Positions 1 through 8,274 are shown, counted from the stretch's first letter. The stretch is 61,817 bases of DNA from Cupriavidus campinensis (GCF_905397395.1 NZ_CAJPVH010000032.1:1-61817), one strand, 5' to 3'. Notes: a model not told the origin generated them from the sequence alone. Numbers and translations are program-made.

Positions 1-66
1 GCCTGCCTGACCGTCCAGGTAGCTCTGGATAACTGTCAGCCTGAACTGCTCCGAGTACCGATACAT
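1..66 (-). CDS. IS3-family transposase OrfA, N-terminal fragment (cut by window edge)
   Basis: The ATG is the complement of 64-66. The 22 visible residues start MYRYSEQFRLTVIQSYL, matching the N-terminal helix-turn-helix region of IS3/IS150-type OrfA proteins, which bind the terminal inverted repeats. In this family OrfA is fused to the DDE-integrase OrfB by programmed frameshifting; neither the frameshift site nor OrfB is inside the window. Whether the element is intact cannot be judged. Confidence 0.75.
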   Translation of the reverse strand, partial: MYRYSEQFRLTVIQSYLDGQAG

Positions 67-111
67 GAAAACACCCCAAAAGTTGGTGTCCAACTTTTGG
101 GGTGCAGTTCA
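1..111 (-). mobile_element. IS3-family (IS150-like) insertion sequence, orfA-proximal end only
   Basis: The reverse strand begins TGAACTGCACCCCAAAAG at base 111, a terminal sequence typical of IS150-group IS3 elements. It is followed 45 bases later by an OrfA-type start (64-66). The element runs off the left edge, so its other end, OrfB and target duplication cannot be seen. Just inside the end lies a perfect inverted repeat: CACCCCAAAAGTTGG (72-86), a TGT loop, and its complement (90-104). The family assignment comes from memory of such ends and was not searched. Confidence 0.8.
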
Positions 112-164
112 CAACATCGGGCGTTTTTGTTTTTGGGCCTTGCTCGATGCAGGGGCGCAGCGCC

Positions 165-662
165 TCAGGGCTGGCCGCCGAGCTTGGTTAGCGCATCCCC
201 GGTCACGCGGCAGATGCGCCAGTCCGGCATCACGTCGGCCCCCATCGCCTGATAGAAATCGATCGATGGCTGGTTCCAGTCCAGCACCGACCATTCGAAG
301 CGGCCGCAGCCGCGCGCCAGGGCAATGCCGGCCAGATGGCGCAGCAGCGCCTTGCCCAGCCCGTGGCCGCGCCATGCCGGCTCCACGAACAGGTCTTCGA
401 GGTACAGGCCCGGCTTGGCCAGGAAGGTGGAGAAATTGTGAAAGAACAGCGCGAAGCCGACCGCCTGCCGGCCAGCCGCCGTCTCCACCTCCACCAGCAC
501 TGCCTCGGCGTGCGGGCGGTCGCCGAACAGCGCGTTCTGGATTTTTTCCGGCGTGGCTTCGACCAGATGGGTCAGCTTTTCGTACTCGGCCAGCGCGGCG
601 ATCAGGCGGAACAGTGTGGCGCTGTCCGCGGGCGCGGCAGGGCGGATGGCGAAGGCAGTCAT
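165..662 (-). CDS. GNAT family N-acetyltransferase
   Basis: This 165-residue protein begins MTAFAIRPAAPADSATL. It has the usual GNAT order: an N-terminal strand, 'YLEDLFVEP' (the beta-4 strand that precedes the acetyl-CoA loop), then 'WRGHGLGKALL', the R/Q-x-x-G-x-G/A acetyl-CoA pyrophosphate loop, and a C-terminal 'WNQPSIDFYQAMGA' stretch. Members transfer an acetyl group from acetyl-CoA to an amine, and the substrate is not predictable. The last two features resemble the spermidine/thialysine acetyltransferase-like group. A longer open frame extends upstream to 890 but runs over miaA, so the ATG at 660-662 was chosen. Confidence 0.85.
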   Translation of the reverse strand: MTAFAIRPAAPADSATLFRLIAALAEYEKLTHLVEATPEKIQNALFGDRPHAEAVLVEVETAAGRQAVGFALFFHNFSTFLAKPGLYLEDLFVEPAWRGHGLGKALLRHLAGIALARGCGRFEWSVLDWNQPSIDFYQAMGADVMPDWRICRVTGDALTKLGGQP

Positions 663-706
663 GGGAGCGGTAGTGGGCAGCAATGGTGCGAAGGAAAGCG
701 GCAATC

Positions 707-1687
707 CTACCCCAACATCCCCGCCAGCCGGGCCACCTGGGCCACGTAGTCCGGGGCGAGGCAGTCCACGCTCACACGCTCTGGCGTGCTGCGCAGCCAG
801 GTGAGCTGGCGCTTGCAGAGCTGGCGCGTGGCGGCGATGCCGCGCTCGCGCATGGCGGCGGCGTCGCAGGCGCCGTCGAGGTACTCCCACACCTGCCGGT
901 AGCCCACACAGCGCATCGACGGCAGGCCGAGATGCAGGTCGCCGCGCGCGCGTAGCCGCTGCACCTCGTCGATCAGGCCGCCGGCCAGCATCGCATCGAA
1001 TCTTTCCGAGATCCGTGCGTGCAGCACCGCGCGATCCGACGGTTCCAGCGCGATCACACGGTAGCGCGCATCGGCCGCGCCGGTGAAGGTGCGGGCGTCG
1101 GCCTGCCGGGCCAGCAGCGCGGACATCGGCTGCCCGCTCAATCGGAAAATCTCCAGCGCGCGCTGGATGCGCTGCGCATCGTTGGGCGCCAGCCGGGCGG
1201 CGGTGACCGGGTCCACCTCGGCCAGCATCGCGTGCAGCGCCGGCCAGCCGCGTTCGGCCGCCAGCGCGTCGAGTTCGGCCCGGAGCGTGGCGTCGGCCTG
1301 CGGCAGGTCATTGAGTCCCTGCGTCAGCGCCTTGTAATAGAGCATGGTCCCGCCCACGATCAGCGGCGCCCGGCCGCGCGCGCGGATTTCGCCGATCAGC
1401 CGCTCGGCATCGGTGACGAACTGCGCAGCGGAGTAGCTATCGGCCGGATCGATGATGTCGATCAGGTGGTGCGGCACGCTGGCCAGTTCGTCGCGCGTGG
1501 GCTTGGCGGTGCCGATGTCCATCTCGCGATAGACCAGCGCGGAATCGAGGCTGATGATCTCCACCGGCGTGCGCGCAGCCAGTGCCAGCGCGGCGGCGGT
1601 CTTGCCGGAAGCGGTGGGGCCGAGCAGGCAGACGACGGGCGGATGGCCAGAAGGCAAGGCAGACATCGACGAACCGTTACTGGCCAC
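707..1687 (-). CDS. miaA: tRNA dimethylallyltransferase (isopentenyltransferase)
   Basis: MiaA transfers a dimethylallyl group to N6 of A37 in tRNAs that read UNN codons, the first step to ms2i6A. The P-loop 'GPTASGKT' sits near residue 23, followed by '[19 protein letters not shown]' (catalytic Asp and substrate contact) and '[12 protein letters not shown]'. Length (326 residues) is normal. The start shown is a GTG that overlaps the mutL stop by several bases, suggesting translational coupling. An in-frame ATG at 1664-1666 (319 residues) is an equally good alternative. miaA after mutL is a classical proteobacterial gene order. Confidence 0.95.
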   Translation of the reverse strand: MASNGSSMSALPSGHPPVVCLLGPTASGKTAAALALAARTPVEIISLDSALVYREMDIGTAKPTRDELASVPHHLIDIIDPADSYSAAQFVTDAERLIGEIRARGRAPLIVGGTMLYYKALTQGLNDLPQADATLRAELDALAAERGWPALHAMLAEVDPVTAARLAPNDAQRIQRALEIFRLSGQPMSALLARQADARTFTGAADARYRVIALEPSDRAVLHARISERFDAMLAGGLIDEVQRLRARGDLHLGLPSMRCVGYRQVWEYLDGACDAAAMRERGIAATRQLCKRQLTWLRSTPERVSVDCLAPDYVAQVARLAGMLG

Positions 1688-3632
1688 GCAGGAACAGCCG
1701 GTCCAGCTCGGCCACGGTGAGCTGCACCCAGGTGGGGCGGCCGTGGTTGCATTGGTCGGCGCGCTCGGTCTGCTCCATCTGGCGCAGCAGCGCGTTCATC
1801 TCTTCCAGCGTGAGCTTGCGATTGGCGCGCACGGCGCTGTGGCAGGCCAGCGTGGCGAGCAGCTCGTTCTGGCGCTCGGCCAGCACGCGCGAGCCGCCGT
1901 AGGACTGCAGGTCGCGCAGTACATCGCGCGCGAGCGCCTCGGCATCGGCCTGCTTGAGCAGCGCGGGAATGGCCCGCACGGCCAGCGTGGTCGGGGAGAC
2001 CGGGGCGATGTCGAAGCCGAGCAGGGTCAGCGTCTCCTGATGTTCCTCGGCTGCGCCAATCTCGACCGGGTTGGCCGGCAGCGTGACCGGGATCAGCAGC
2101 GGCTGCACGGCCAGTTCGCGCGCTTCGAGCGCGGTCTTGATCTGCTCGTACAGGATGCGCTCGTGCGCGGCATGCATGTCCACCAGCACCAGCCCGCGCG
2201 CATTCTGCGCCAGCACGTAGATGCCGTGGAGCTGGGCCACCGCGTAGCCGAGCGGATGATTGGCCTCGTCGGCTTCGGCGCCGTCCGCGTCGTGCTGGAC
2301 GAAGGGCGATGTAGCGCCCATCGGCAGGTGGTCTAGCAGGCTGGGCGGTTCGTCGGCGCGGGCAGCCTGTGCATTGGCCAGCCAGGCGGGCGGCTGCGTG
2401 GATGGCTGCCAGGCGCGGCCGGCGCCATCGCCGGTGGCCTCGCGCACCATGCCGAGGTAGGCCTGGCGCGGCTGGGCAATGCCGAGTTCGGTCTGGCGGC
2501 CTGCGGAGTAATTGACCCACTGCGGTGCGGCGCCGGGCACGCCGCCGCTGCCCATCGGGCGGGCGGTCGGCATCGCGGCGCTGTCCACCGCGTCGGTATG
2601 CAGGCTGTCGCCCTGTTCGCCGGCCTGCCGCGCCAGGCAGCGCTGCACGGCGTGGTAGACGAACTGGTGCACCGCGCGGGATTCGCGGAAGCGCACCTCG
2701 ATCTTCGACGGATGCACGTTCACATCGACCATTTCCGGCGGCAGGTCCAGGCACAGCACGTACGACGGGAAGCGGTCGCCATGCAGGACGTCCTGATAGG
2801 CGCTGCGCACGGCGTGGTTGAGCAGCTTGTCGCGCACAAAACGGCCGTTGACGAAGAAATACTGCTGGTCCGGCCGCCCCCGGGACGCCGTGGGCAGCCC
2901 CGCGAAGCCATAGAGGTGCAGCGTGCCGGCTTCCTCGTCCAGCGCCAGCCGGGCGCGTGCGAAGTCGGTGCCCAGCACCTGCGCGGTGCGCGTGGCCACG
3001 TCGCCGCCGTTCCAGTGCTCGAGCGGCTTGCCGTTGTGATGGACCGAAATCGTGACATCGGGCCGCGCCAGCGCCGCCCGCCGGATCATCTCCAGGCAGT
3101 GTCCCAGCTCGGTTTGTTCCGTTTTGAGGAACTTTCGGCGCGCTGGCGTGTTGAAGTACAGGTGCTGCACATCGACCATCGTGCCGACCCCGCCCGAGGC
3201 GGGCTGGAGGTGGCCGGTGTCGGCGCTGACCTGGGTGGCATGGGCGGCATCGGCGGTGCGGCTGGTCAGCACGAGGTGCGAGACCGACGCGATGGACGCG
3301 AGCGCCTCGCCCCGGAAGCCGAGCGTGAGCACGGATTCCAGTTCGTCGAGCGAGGCGATCTTGCTGGTGGCGTGGCGCGTGAGGGCCACGGGCAGTTCGT
3401 TGGCCGGAATGCCGCAGCCGTTGTCCGTGATGACCATGCGCCGCACGCCGCCCTCCTCGAGCCGGATGGCCAGCTGCGTGGCGCCGGCATCGAGTGCATT
3501 TTCGAGCAGTTCCTTGACCACCGAGGCGGGCCGTTCCACCACTTCGCCGGCGGCGATCTGGCTGATCAACTGGTCCGGCAGGGCGCGGATGGGGCGGCTG
3601 GGCTGGGTGGTGCGGAGGGCGTCGGCAGGCAT
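1677..3632 (-). CDS. mutL: DNA mismatch repair protein MutL
   Basis: MutL couples mismatch recognition by MutS to strand incision. The 651-residue protein has the N-terminal GHKL ATPase motifs '[10 protein letters not shown]', 'DNGCGI' and '[14 protein letters not shown]'. A proline/alanine-rich linker follows, then a C-terminal dimerisation domain. That domain carries '[12 protein letters not shown]', which fits the metal-binding DxHA(x)2E(x)4E signature of endonuclease-type MutL, plus a 'CNHGRPTW' motif. The ATG at 3630-3632 (MPADALRTT) is preferred over an upstream in-frame start at 3659. It lies six bases after a TATAAT box (see the promoter entry). miaA follows and overlaps. Confidence 0.95.
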   Translation of the reverse strand: MPADALRTTQPSRPIRALPDQLISQIAAGEVVERPASVVKELLENALDAGATQLAIRLEEGGVRRMVITDNGCGIPANELPVALTRHATSKIASLDELESVLTLGFRGEALASIASVSHLVLTSRTADAAHATQVSADTGHLQPASGGVGTMVDVQHLYFNTPARRKFLKTEQTELGHCLEMIRRAALARPDVTISVHHNGKPLEHWNGGDVATRTAQVLGTDFARARLALDEEAGTLHLYGFAGLPTASRGRPDQQYFFVNGRFVRDKLLNHAVRSAYQDVLHGDRFPSYVLCLDLPPEMVDVNVHPSKIEVRFRESRAVHQFVYHAVQRCLARQAGEQGDSLHTDAVDSAAMPTARPMGSGGVPGAAPQWVNYSAGRQTELGIAQPRQAYLGMVREATGDGAGRAWQPSTQPPAWLANAQAARADEPPSLLDHLPMGATSPFVQHDADGAEADEANHPLGYAVAQLHGIYVLAQNARGLVLVDMHAAHERILYEQIKTALEARELAVQPLLIPVTLPANPVEIGAAEEHQETLTLLGFDIAPVSPTTLAVRAIPALLKQADAEALARDVLRDLQSYGGSRVLAERQNELLATLACHSAVRANRKLTLEEMNALLRQMEQTERADQCNHGRPTWVQLTVAELDRLFLRGQ

Positions 3633-3638
3633 GCGGCG

Positions 3639-3644
3639 ATTATA
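3639..3644 (-). promoter_or_regulatory. Candidate -10 box of mutL; mRNA may be leaderless
   Basis: The reverse strand reads TATAAT then CGCCGC then the mutL ATG. With a start site 6-7 bases after the -10 box, the transcript would begin at or next to the start codon. No clear -35 hexamer and no Shine-Dalgarno sequence are visible. This is inference from spacing only. Confidence 0.4.
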
Positions 3645-3742
3645 CGTGCGGCCGGACACCTTTTCGGCACACTTCGGCCCGCCGGGTGACGGACTCGCCC
3701 GGCGGCTCTTGTATCATGGGGACCTTCTTCTAGGGGATCAGT

Positions 3743-4408
3743 TTGGACACCGTATTGCAACTGCTGGACATGGTCCTGCACATCGACAAATTCCTCGGCC
3801 AGTTCGTTCAGGACTATGGCGTCTGGGTGTACGGCATCCTGTTCGCCATCGTCTTTGCCGAGACCGGCCTGGTGGTGCTGCCGTTCCTGCCCGGCGACTC
3901 GCTGCTGTTCATTGCCGGCGCGATGTGCGCCACCGGCGCGATGAACGAGTGGGTGCTCTGCGGGCTGCTGCTGGTGGCCGCGATCACGGGCAATACGGTC
4001 AACTACTTCGTGGGGAGCTGGATCGGGCCGAAGGTGTTCGACCACCAATGGCGCTTCCTGGACCAGAAGGCGCTGCGCAAGACGCATGACTTCTATGAGC
4101 GGCACGGCGGCAAGACCCTGGTGATGGCGCGCTTCATCCCGATCGTACGGACCTTCGCGCCGTTCGTGGCGGGGGTGTCGCAGATGACGTTCGCGCGCTT
4201 CCAGATGTTCAACGTGCTTGGCGCGGTGGCCTGGGTCTGCGGGCTGGTGTTCGCCGGCTACTTCTTCGGCAATCTGCCCTTTATCAAGCAGTACCTGAAC
4301 CTGATCGTGCTGGCGGGCATTGGCGCGGCGGTGGTGCCGCTGGTGCTGGGCGGGCTGTGGAAGCTGGTGCGCGGCAAGCCGCGCGCCCGCGCGGATCTCA
4401 AGGACTGA
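3743..4408 (+). CDS. DedA family membrane protein
   Basis: This 221-residue integral membrane protein has the DedA/SNARE-associated signatures. 'ETGLVVLPFLPGDSLLF' lies near residues 39-55, and 'HGGKTLVMARFIPIVRTFAPFVAGVSQM' carries the conserved RFxPxxR with the AG that follows. Hydrophobic segments surround both, as expected for a re-entrant-loop flippase fold. DedA proteins are linked to undecaprenyl-phosphate or phospholipid recycling and membrane-potential maintenance; the lipid substrate here is not known. The start is a TTG at 3743 with GGGGAT just upstream. It is divergent from mutL and faces the SirB1-like gene. Confidence 0.9.
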   Translation: MDTVLQLLDMVLHIDKFLGQFVQDYGVWVYGILFAIVFAETGLVVLPFLPGDSLLFIAGAMCATGAMNEWVLCGLLLVAAITGNTVNYFVGSWIGPKVFDHQWRFLDQKALRKTHDFYERHGGKTLVMARFIPIVRTFAPFVAGVSQMTFARFQMFNVLGAVAWVCGLVFAGYFFGNLPFIKQYLNLIVLAGIGAAVVPLVLGGLWKLVRGKPRARADLKD

Positions 4409-4417
4409 TCCCGGAAT

Positions 4418-5266
4418 TTAACTGAGGCTGCGGCTCATCATCCGCAGCGCCGGCATGCGGTCGCGGATCTGAGTGGTGTCGGCCGCATCGGGGCGGGCCT
4501 GGACGTAGGCTTCCAGGTCCTCCAGCGCCGGCCGGAAGCACTCCAGGTTGGCATAGGCCAGCCCCCGGTCGCGCACTTCCTCGATCGAATTCGGCAACAG
4601 GATCACCAGGCGGTTCTGCACCGCCAGCAGCCGTTGCCAGCGCGACTCCTGCAGGTAGATCGCCTTCAGGTTGCGCAGCAGGCGGGCGACGATCTCGCGG
4701 TGGCTCGCCACCTGCAGAAACAGCCCCAGCGGCACCTGGTTCGGGTCCGAAATCCCCTCCCGTTCGAGGTAGGGGTCCAGCATCTCCTGCAGTTGCTCCT
4801 TCGACAGCGTCTCCCCGGTGAGCGGGTCCAGCACCACCTCGCCGGCGGGGATGGTCATGCGCACGAGGAAATGATTCGGGAACGAGACGCCCTTGAGCGG
4901 CAGCCCGATCTGCTGCCCCAGCTCCATATAGAGCACGGCCAGCGTGATCGGAATGCCGCGCCGCTGGCGCAGCACCACGTTCAGGTAGGAATTGTCCGGA
5001 TCGTAGTAGTCGTTGGCGTTGGCGCCGAAACCGAGATCGCGGTAGAAGAAATGATTGAGCAGGCGCAGGCGCTGGATGGCGGGCGTGCCCTCGGCGATCC
5101 GCCGCTTGAGCCGCAGCGCCAGTACGTCGAGCGAGGCCAGTTCGGCTTGGAGGTCGAGGTCCGGGTACGCGTCCTGGGCGATGGAGAGCGCGGTTTCCGT
5201 CAGCGGGATGCCGTTTTCGTCGGCCACGAGGCTGGCGAAGTAATCCAGGACTTTCGTGGATGTCAT
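4418..5266 (-). CDS. SirB1-like transglutaminase-core/TPR family protein
   Basis: The 282-residue protein has the conserved block 'LNHFFYRDLGFGANANDYYDPDNSYLNVVLRQRRGIPITLAVLYMELG', here spanning about residues 66-115, and 'VSFPNHFLVRM' downstream. Together these mark the SirB1/transglutaminase-like core. The C-terminal third is helical and TPR-like ('GLAYANLECFRPALEDLEAYVQ'). Biochemical function is not established for the family. It lies 13 bases after the murJ stop on the same strand and may be co-transcribed with it. Confidence 0.85.
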   Translation of the reverse strand: MTSTKVLDYFASLVADENGIPLTETALSIAQDAYPDLDLQAELASLDVLALRLKRRIAEGTPAIQRLRLLNHFFYRDLGFGANANDYYDPDNSYLNVVLRQRRGIPITLAVLYMELGQQIGLPLKGVSFPNHFLVRMTIPAGEVVLDPLTGETLSKEQLQEMLDPYLEREGISDPNQVPLGLFLQVASHREIVARLLRNLKAIYLQESRWQRLLAVQNRLVILLPNSIEEVRDRGLAYANLECFRPALEDLEAYVQARPDAADTTQIRDRMPALRMMSRSLS

Positions 5267-5279
5267 TGCGGGTTCCTGA

Positions 5280-6830
5280 CTAGCCGGCGCGGCGCCGGAA
5301 GGCGGCGTAACGCAGCCCCATGATCCACAGTGTACCGAAGTAGACCACCGCCGCAAGTACCAGGCACGATGCCATCAGCGCGATGCGCGCAAGCGGCGTG
5401 GCGCCCATGGCCACCCAGTCGAAGTTCCGGGCAAACCACAGCAGCATGCCCGCCAGGATCAGCACCGCCGCGAGCAGCCGGGCGAGGAACAGGCCCCAGC
5501 CCGGGGCCGGCCGGTAGAAACCGCGCCGGCGCAGGCCGAAGAACAGCAGCAGGGCGTTGACCGTGGCGCCGAAGCTGATCGACAGCGCCAGCCCGGCGTG
5601 GCCCAGCAGCGGCACGAAGACATAGTTCGAAGCCTGCGTGATGACCAGCACCAGCAGCGCGATCTTGACCGGCGTGCGGATGTCCTGCCGCGCGTAGAAG
5701 CCCGGCGTCAGGATCTTGATCAGGATCAGCGCCACCAGGCCGGCGCCGTACGACACCAGCGCCTGGCGCGTCATTTCCACCGCGTGGGCGTCGAACTTGC
5801 CATAGTGGAACAGCACGGCCGTCAGCGGCGTGCCGAACACAAACAGGCCCACGGCGGCGGGCACGGCCAGCAGAAAGGTCAGGCGCAGGCCCCAGTCGAG
5901 CAGGCCCGAGTACTCCTCGCGGTCGTCCGTGGCGCTGGCGCGCGAGAGGCTCGGCAGCAGGATGGTGCCCAGCGCCACGCCCAGCAGCGCGGTCGGGAAT
6001 TCCATCAGGCGGTCCGCATAGGTCAGGTACGAGACGCTGCCGGCGGCCAGGTGCGAGGCGATATTCGTGTTGATGATCAGGCTGATCTGCGCCACCGACA
6101 CGGCCAGCAGCGCCGGCAGCATCTGGCGGATCACACGCCGCACGCCGGCATCCGACCAGGCCGCGCGCAGGTTGAAAGAGAGCCGCGGCATCACGCCAAG
6201 CCGGCGCAACGCCGGTACCTGGATGACCAGCTGGAGCACGCCGCCCGCCAGCACGCCCCAGGCCTGGGCATAGATCGGCTGGCTCATGTGCGGGCCGACG
6301 AACAGCGCCGCCACGATCAGGCACAGGTTCAGCAGCACCGGCGTGAAGGCCGGCACGGCGAAGTTGCGCCAGGTATTGAGGATGCCCGACCCCAGCGCCA
6401 CCATCGAGATCAGGCCGATGTAGGGAAACATGACGCGCGTCATGAACACGGCCGCGTTGTAGGTCTCGGAATCGCCCCGGAAGCCGGTTGCTACCACCGT
6501 CATCACGACCGGGGCGCCGATCACGCCCAGCACGGACACCGCTACGAGTACCCAGGACATCACCGTGGCCACCGCGTCGATCAGGTGGCGGGTCTCGTCC
6601 GGCCCGCGCTTGCCGTGGTATTCATTCAGGATCGGCACGAAAGCCTGCGAGAATGCGCCCTCGGCAAAGACCCGGCGCAGCAGGTTGGGTATACGGAACG
6701 CCACATTGAAGGCGTCGGTCATGTCCGAGGCACCGAAGGCCCGGGCAATCAGGATTTCGCGCACCAGCCCTGTGACGCGGGAGAGCATGGTCAGGCTGCT
6801 GATGGTGGCGAGCGCTTTGAGCAGGTTCAA
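5280..6830 (-). CDS. murJ: Lipid II flippase MurJ (MviN)
   Basis: MurJ moves lipid II across the inner membrane for peptidoglycan synthesis. The sequence shows the family N-terminus 'MNLLKALATISSLTMLSRVTGLVREILIARAFGAS', with 'RIPNLLRRVFAEGAFSQAFVPIL' shortly after and the many hydrophobic helices expected (14 in the family). I chose the TTG start (complement of 6828-6830) because it reproduces the family N-terminus and gives 516 residues. An upstream GTG at 6858-6860 would add ten residues. Neither start has a strong ribosome-binding site. It is divergent from rpsT. Confidence 0.93.
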   Translation of the reverse strand: MNLLKALATISSLTMLSRVTGLVREILIARAFGASDMTDAFNVAFRIPNLLRRVFAEGAFSQAFVPILNEYHGKRGPDETRHLIDAVATVMSWVLVAVSVLGVIGAPVVMTVVATGFRGDSETYNAAVFMTRVMFPYIGLISMVALGSGILNTWRNFAVPAFTPVLLNLCLIVAALFVGPHMSQPIYAQAWGVLAGGVLQLVIQVPALRRLGVMPRLSFNLRAAWSDAGVRRVIRQMLPALLAVSVAQISLIINTNIASHLAAGSVSYLTYADRLMEFPTALLGVALGTILLPSLSRASATDDREEYSGLLDWGLRLTFLLAVPAAVGLFVFGTPLTAVLFHYGKFDAHAVEMTRQALVSYGAGLVALILIKILTPGFYARQDIRTPVKIALLVLVITQASNYVFVPLLGHAGLALSISFGATVNALLLFFGLRRRGFYRPAPGWGLFLARLLAAVLILAGMLLWFARNFDWVAMGATPLARIALMASCLVLAAVVYFGTLWIMGLRYAAFRRRAG

Positions 6831-6895
6831 GATGGGCCGTGAAAGTTGCTGCGGCGCCACGTATGAGGCGGGGGCCGGCTGGGAATGTGGCGGCT

Positions 6896-6901
6896 ATTAT
6901 A
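6896..6901 (-). promoter_or_regulatory. Candidate -10 box of murJ
   Basis: TATAAT on the reverse strand lies about 65 bases before the murJ start. No convincing -35 hexamer is seen at normal spacing. Confidence 0.35.
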
Positions 6902-6950
6902 CGGATCGGGCCGCGCGGCAAGGCCAGGATGCGGCAGGTGCGTATCGGTC

Positions 6951-6980
6951 TTGCCCACCGCGCCGGCATGTGTGTATAAT
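6951..6980 (+). promoter_or_regulatory. sigma70-type promoter of rpsT
   Basis: TTGCCC (6951-6956), an 18-base spacer and a consensus TATAAT (6975-6980) point at rpsT. The start site would be near 6987, leaving an untranslated leader of about 129 bases. That is long enough for the translational autoregulation known for S20 in enterobacteria, though nothing here proves it. Confidence 0.65.
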
Positions 6981-7115
6981 CGCCGATTCGCAAAGGACAG
7001 TCGCGTTCCGGATTCGTGTGTCAGAGCATCCCGGGTCGCACGATGTGACTTAATTGTTGCGTCCCAAATCATTGCGTCGCCCCGGGCGCGCATTCTGAAT
7101 TCAGGAAGAAATTAC

Positions 7116-7382
7116 ATGGCAAATTCCGCACAAGCCCGCAAGCGCGCGCGCCAGGCCGTCACCCAGAACGCTCACAACTCCAGCCTGCGTTCGCGCCTGC
7201 GCACCGCCGTCAAGGCCGTTCGCAAGGCAATCGACGCTGGTGACAAGGCCGCCGCTGCCGAGATCTTCAAGCAGTCGCAGACCGTGATCGACAGCATCGC
7301 CGACAAGAAGATCGTGCACAAGAACAAGGCTGCACGTCACAAGTCGCGCCTGTCGGCTGCTATCAAGTCGATGGCTGCCTGA
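7116..7382 (+). CDS. rpsT: 30S ribosomal protein S20
   Basis: The 88-residue basic protein starts [21 protein letters not shown], the invariant N-terminus of S20, and continues with '[13 protein letters not shown]' and '[14 protein letters not shown]'-like helices. S20 binds 16S rRNA helices early in 30S assembly. GGAAGAAATT precedes the ATG as ribosome-binding site. It is monocistronic: its own promoter lies upstream and a strong terminator follows. Confidence 0.97.
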   Translation: MANSAQARKRARQAVTQNAHNSSLRSRLRTAVKAVRKAIDAGDKAAAAEIFKQSQTVIDSIADKKIVHKNKAARHKSRLSAAIKSMAA

Positions 7383-7461
7383 TTGCCGCATGGGCCGCTC
7401 CGGCGGTCCTGTTGCAGTCCAAGGAGTACGCAGTGCGCCGGATCGGCATCGGTCCGGTATG

Positions 7462-7492
7462 AAAAAAGCTCGTCATCGCGACGAGCTTTTTT
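7462..7492 (+). terminator. Bidirectional intrinsic terminator between rpsT and the DUF3579 gene
   Basis: AAAAAAGCTCGTC (7462-7474), loop ATCGC, GACGAGCTTTTTT (7480-7492). It has a perfect stem and T-runs on both strands, so it can serve rpsT and the convergent DUF3579 gene. Confidence 0.9.
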
Positions 7493-7540
7493 GCGTTCTG
7501 GCGCCAGCCTGGCCCGGGTGTCCGGGCCGGCCAGGGACCT

Positions 7541-7846
7541 TCAGTCGTTCAGGAAGCAGGCTTCCACCACCTGGAGGTTGTTGTCACGGGCGAAGTTGAG
7601 GACGAAGTCGAGCGCCTTCGGTTCGATGTCGCGCAGGCGGGTATCGACCACGACGTTTTTCACGCCGGCGACGATCACGGGCCGCACATAGGGCGAGTAG
7701 GTCAGGCGGGGGTCGCCGGTGTCGCCCTCTGGGCGAAATTGCGCCATCACGCCGCATAGCCGCTCCGCCCAATCGCTCGGTCGAAAGGTCTTGCCTTCCT
7801 TGGTGACGCCTTGGATGAAGTATTCGCGAACGTTGGGGGTGGTCAT
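7541..7846 (-). CDS. DUF3579 domain protein
   Basis: The 101-residue soluble protein (MTTPNVREYFIQGVTKEGKTF) matches my recollection of the DUF3579 family, which is largely betaproteobacterial and commonly found beside argF. It has the motifs 'FRPSDWAERL', 'YSPYVRPV' and 'KALDFVLNFARDNNLQV'. No function is established and no catalytic motif is apparent. It is divergent from argF. A TATAAT box with an adjacent palindrome (8037-8054) probably drives it, giving a leader near 180 bases. The weak ribosome-binding region makes the start slightly uncertain. Confidence 0.8.
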   Translation of the reverse strand: MTTPNVREYFIQGVTKEGKTFRPSDWAERLCGVMAQFRPEGDTGDPRLTYSPYVRPVIVAGVKNVVVDTRLRDIEPKALDFVLNFARDNNLQVVEACFLND

Positions 7847-8036
7847 GGGACTGCGGGGATAAGACGGTGACTCGACGGTAAACCCGCTGGACGGGCGCCC
7901 GTTTGACGTGTCCGGCTGGCGATTGGTTCGCACGCATCCGGATGGGAGAGCGGGGCGCTTTGTCTGCGGGGGCACTTTTGATGCCGACGGCGGGCGGTGG
8001 CATGGGTATGCCGGGGCCCCGCGTGAATCAGCCAGT

Positions 8037-8054
8037 ATTATATCTTATATAAGA
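8037..8054 (-). promoter_or_regulatory. Candidate promoter -10 with overlapping palindromic operator (TCTTATATAAGA)
   Basis: The reverse strand carries TATAAT (complement of 8037-8042), pointing at the DUF3579 gene. Directly upstream, in what would be the -10/-35 spacer, sits the perfect palindrome TCTTATATAAGA (8043-8054). The same palindrome, extended to GTCTTATATAAGAC, occurs before icd (12964-12977). The rest of 7847-8145 shows nothing I can name. Confidence 0.45.
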
Positions 8055-8145
8055 CCTGCGCATAGGGGCGAATCCTGTCGGGAAGCTGTCAGCGGGCGCA
8101 TGCGGGCGGGTCTGCCCGGGCTCGCCAAAGCTGAAATAATCCCTT

Positions 8146-8274
8146 ATGATTCTTGCAATTACATTGCGTAAGCGACGCGAAAGGCGGCTCCGCGACACGC
8201 TCCGACCCTCAGGGACAGCCAGTTCCGGCTTCCGGGTTGCGTGTCCTGATCGAGCCGCCTTCTTTGTTTTATGA
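8146..8274 (+). CDS. Arginine-rich leader ORF of argF (candidate attenuator peptide)
   Basis: This small ORF of 42 codons was found by reading the argF upstream region. The peptide starts MILAITL and continues RKRRERRLRDTLR, with seven Arg codons among codons 8-20 (CGT, CGA, CGC, AGG, CGG, CGC, CGA). Its TGA (8272-8274) overlaps the argF ATG (8271-8273) as ATGA. argF has no Shine-Dalgarno sequence, so its translation would plausibly depend on ribosomes finishing this ORF. The leader's own ATG also lacks a Shine-Dalgarno; an AAATAAT stretch ends five bases before it, so the transcript may be leaderless. Similarity in layout to the argD leader (49943-50008) supports a real role in arginine control. 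Function is inferred. Confidence 0.6.
   Translation: MILAITLRKRRERRLRDTLRPSGTASSGFRVACPDRAAFFVL
8183..8270 (+). terminator. Terminator-like hairpin inside the argF leader
   Basis: GGCGGCTC (8183-8190) pairs with GAGCCGCC (8252-8259), and inside it GACACGC (8194-8200) pairs with GCGTGTC (8239-8245). The T-rich run TTCTTTGTTTT (8260-8270) follows immediately and ends at the argF ATG. The 5' arm is made of the leader ORF's Arg-rich codons 13-19, so a ribosome stalled there would prevent the stem. Whether it terminates transcription is untested. Confidence 0.55.

Noticed and set aside
1462..2754. A 430-codon minus-strand frame overlapping mutL and miaA
   Set aside because: Wrong frame of mutL/miaA; Arg/Ala/Gly-rich translation with no domain.
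5598..6842. A 414-codon plus-strand frame over murJ
   Set aside because: It is antisense to a clear MurJ, with His/Gln/Arg low-complexity composition and no ribosome-binding site.
8141..8166. A possible ArgR box (TATGATT-CTTGC-AATTACA) before argF
   Set aside because: Only loosely like the ARG box consensus, and it overlaps the leader ORF start; not strong enough to call.
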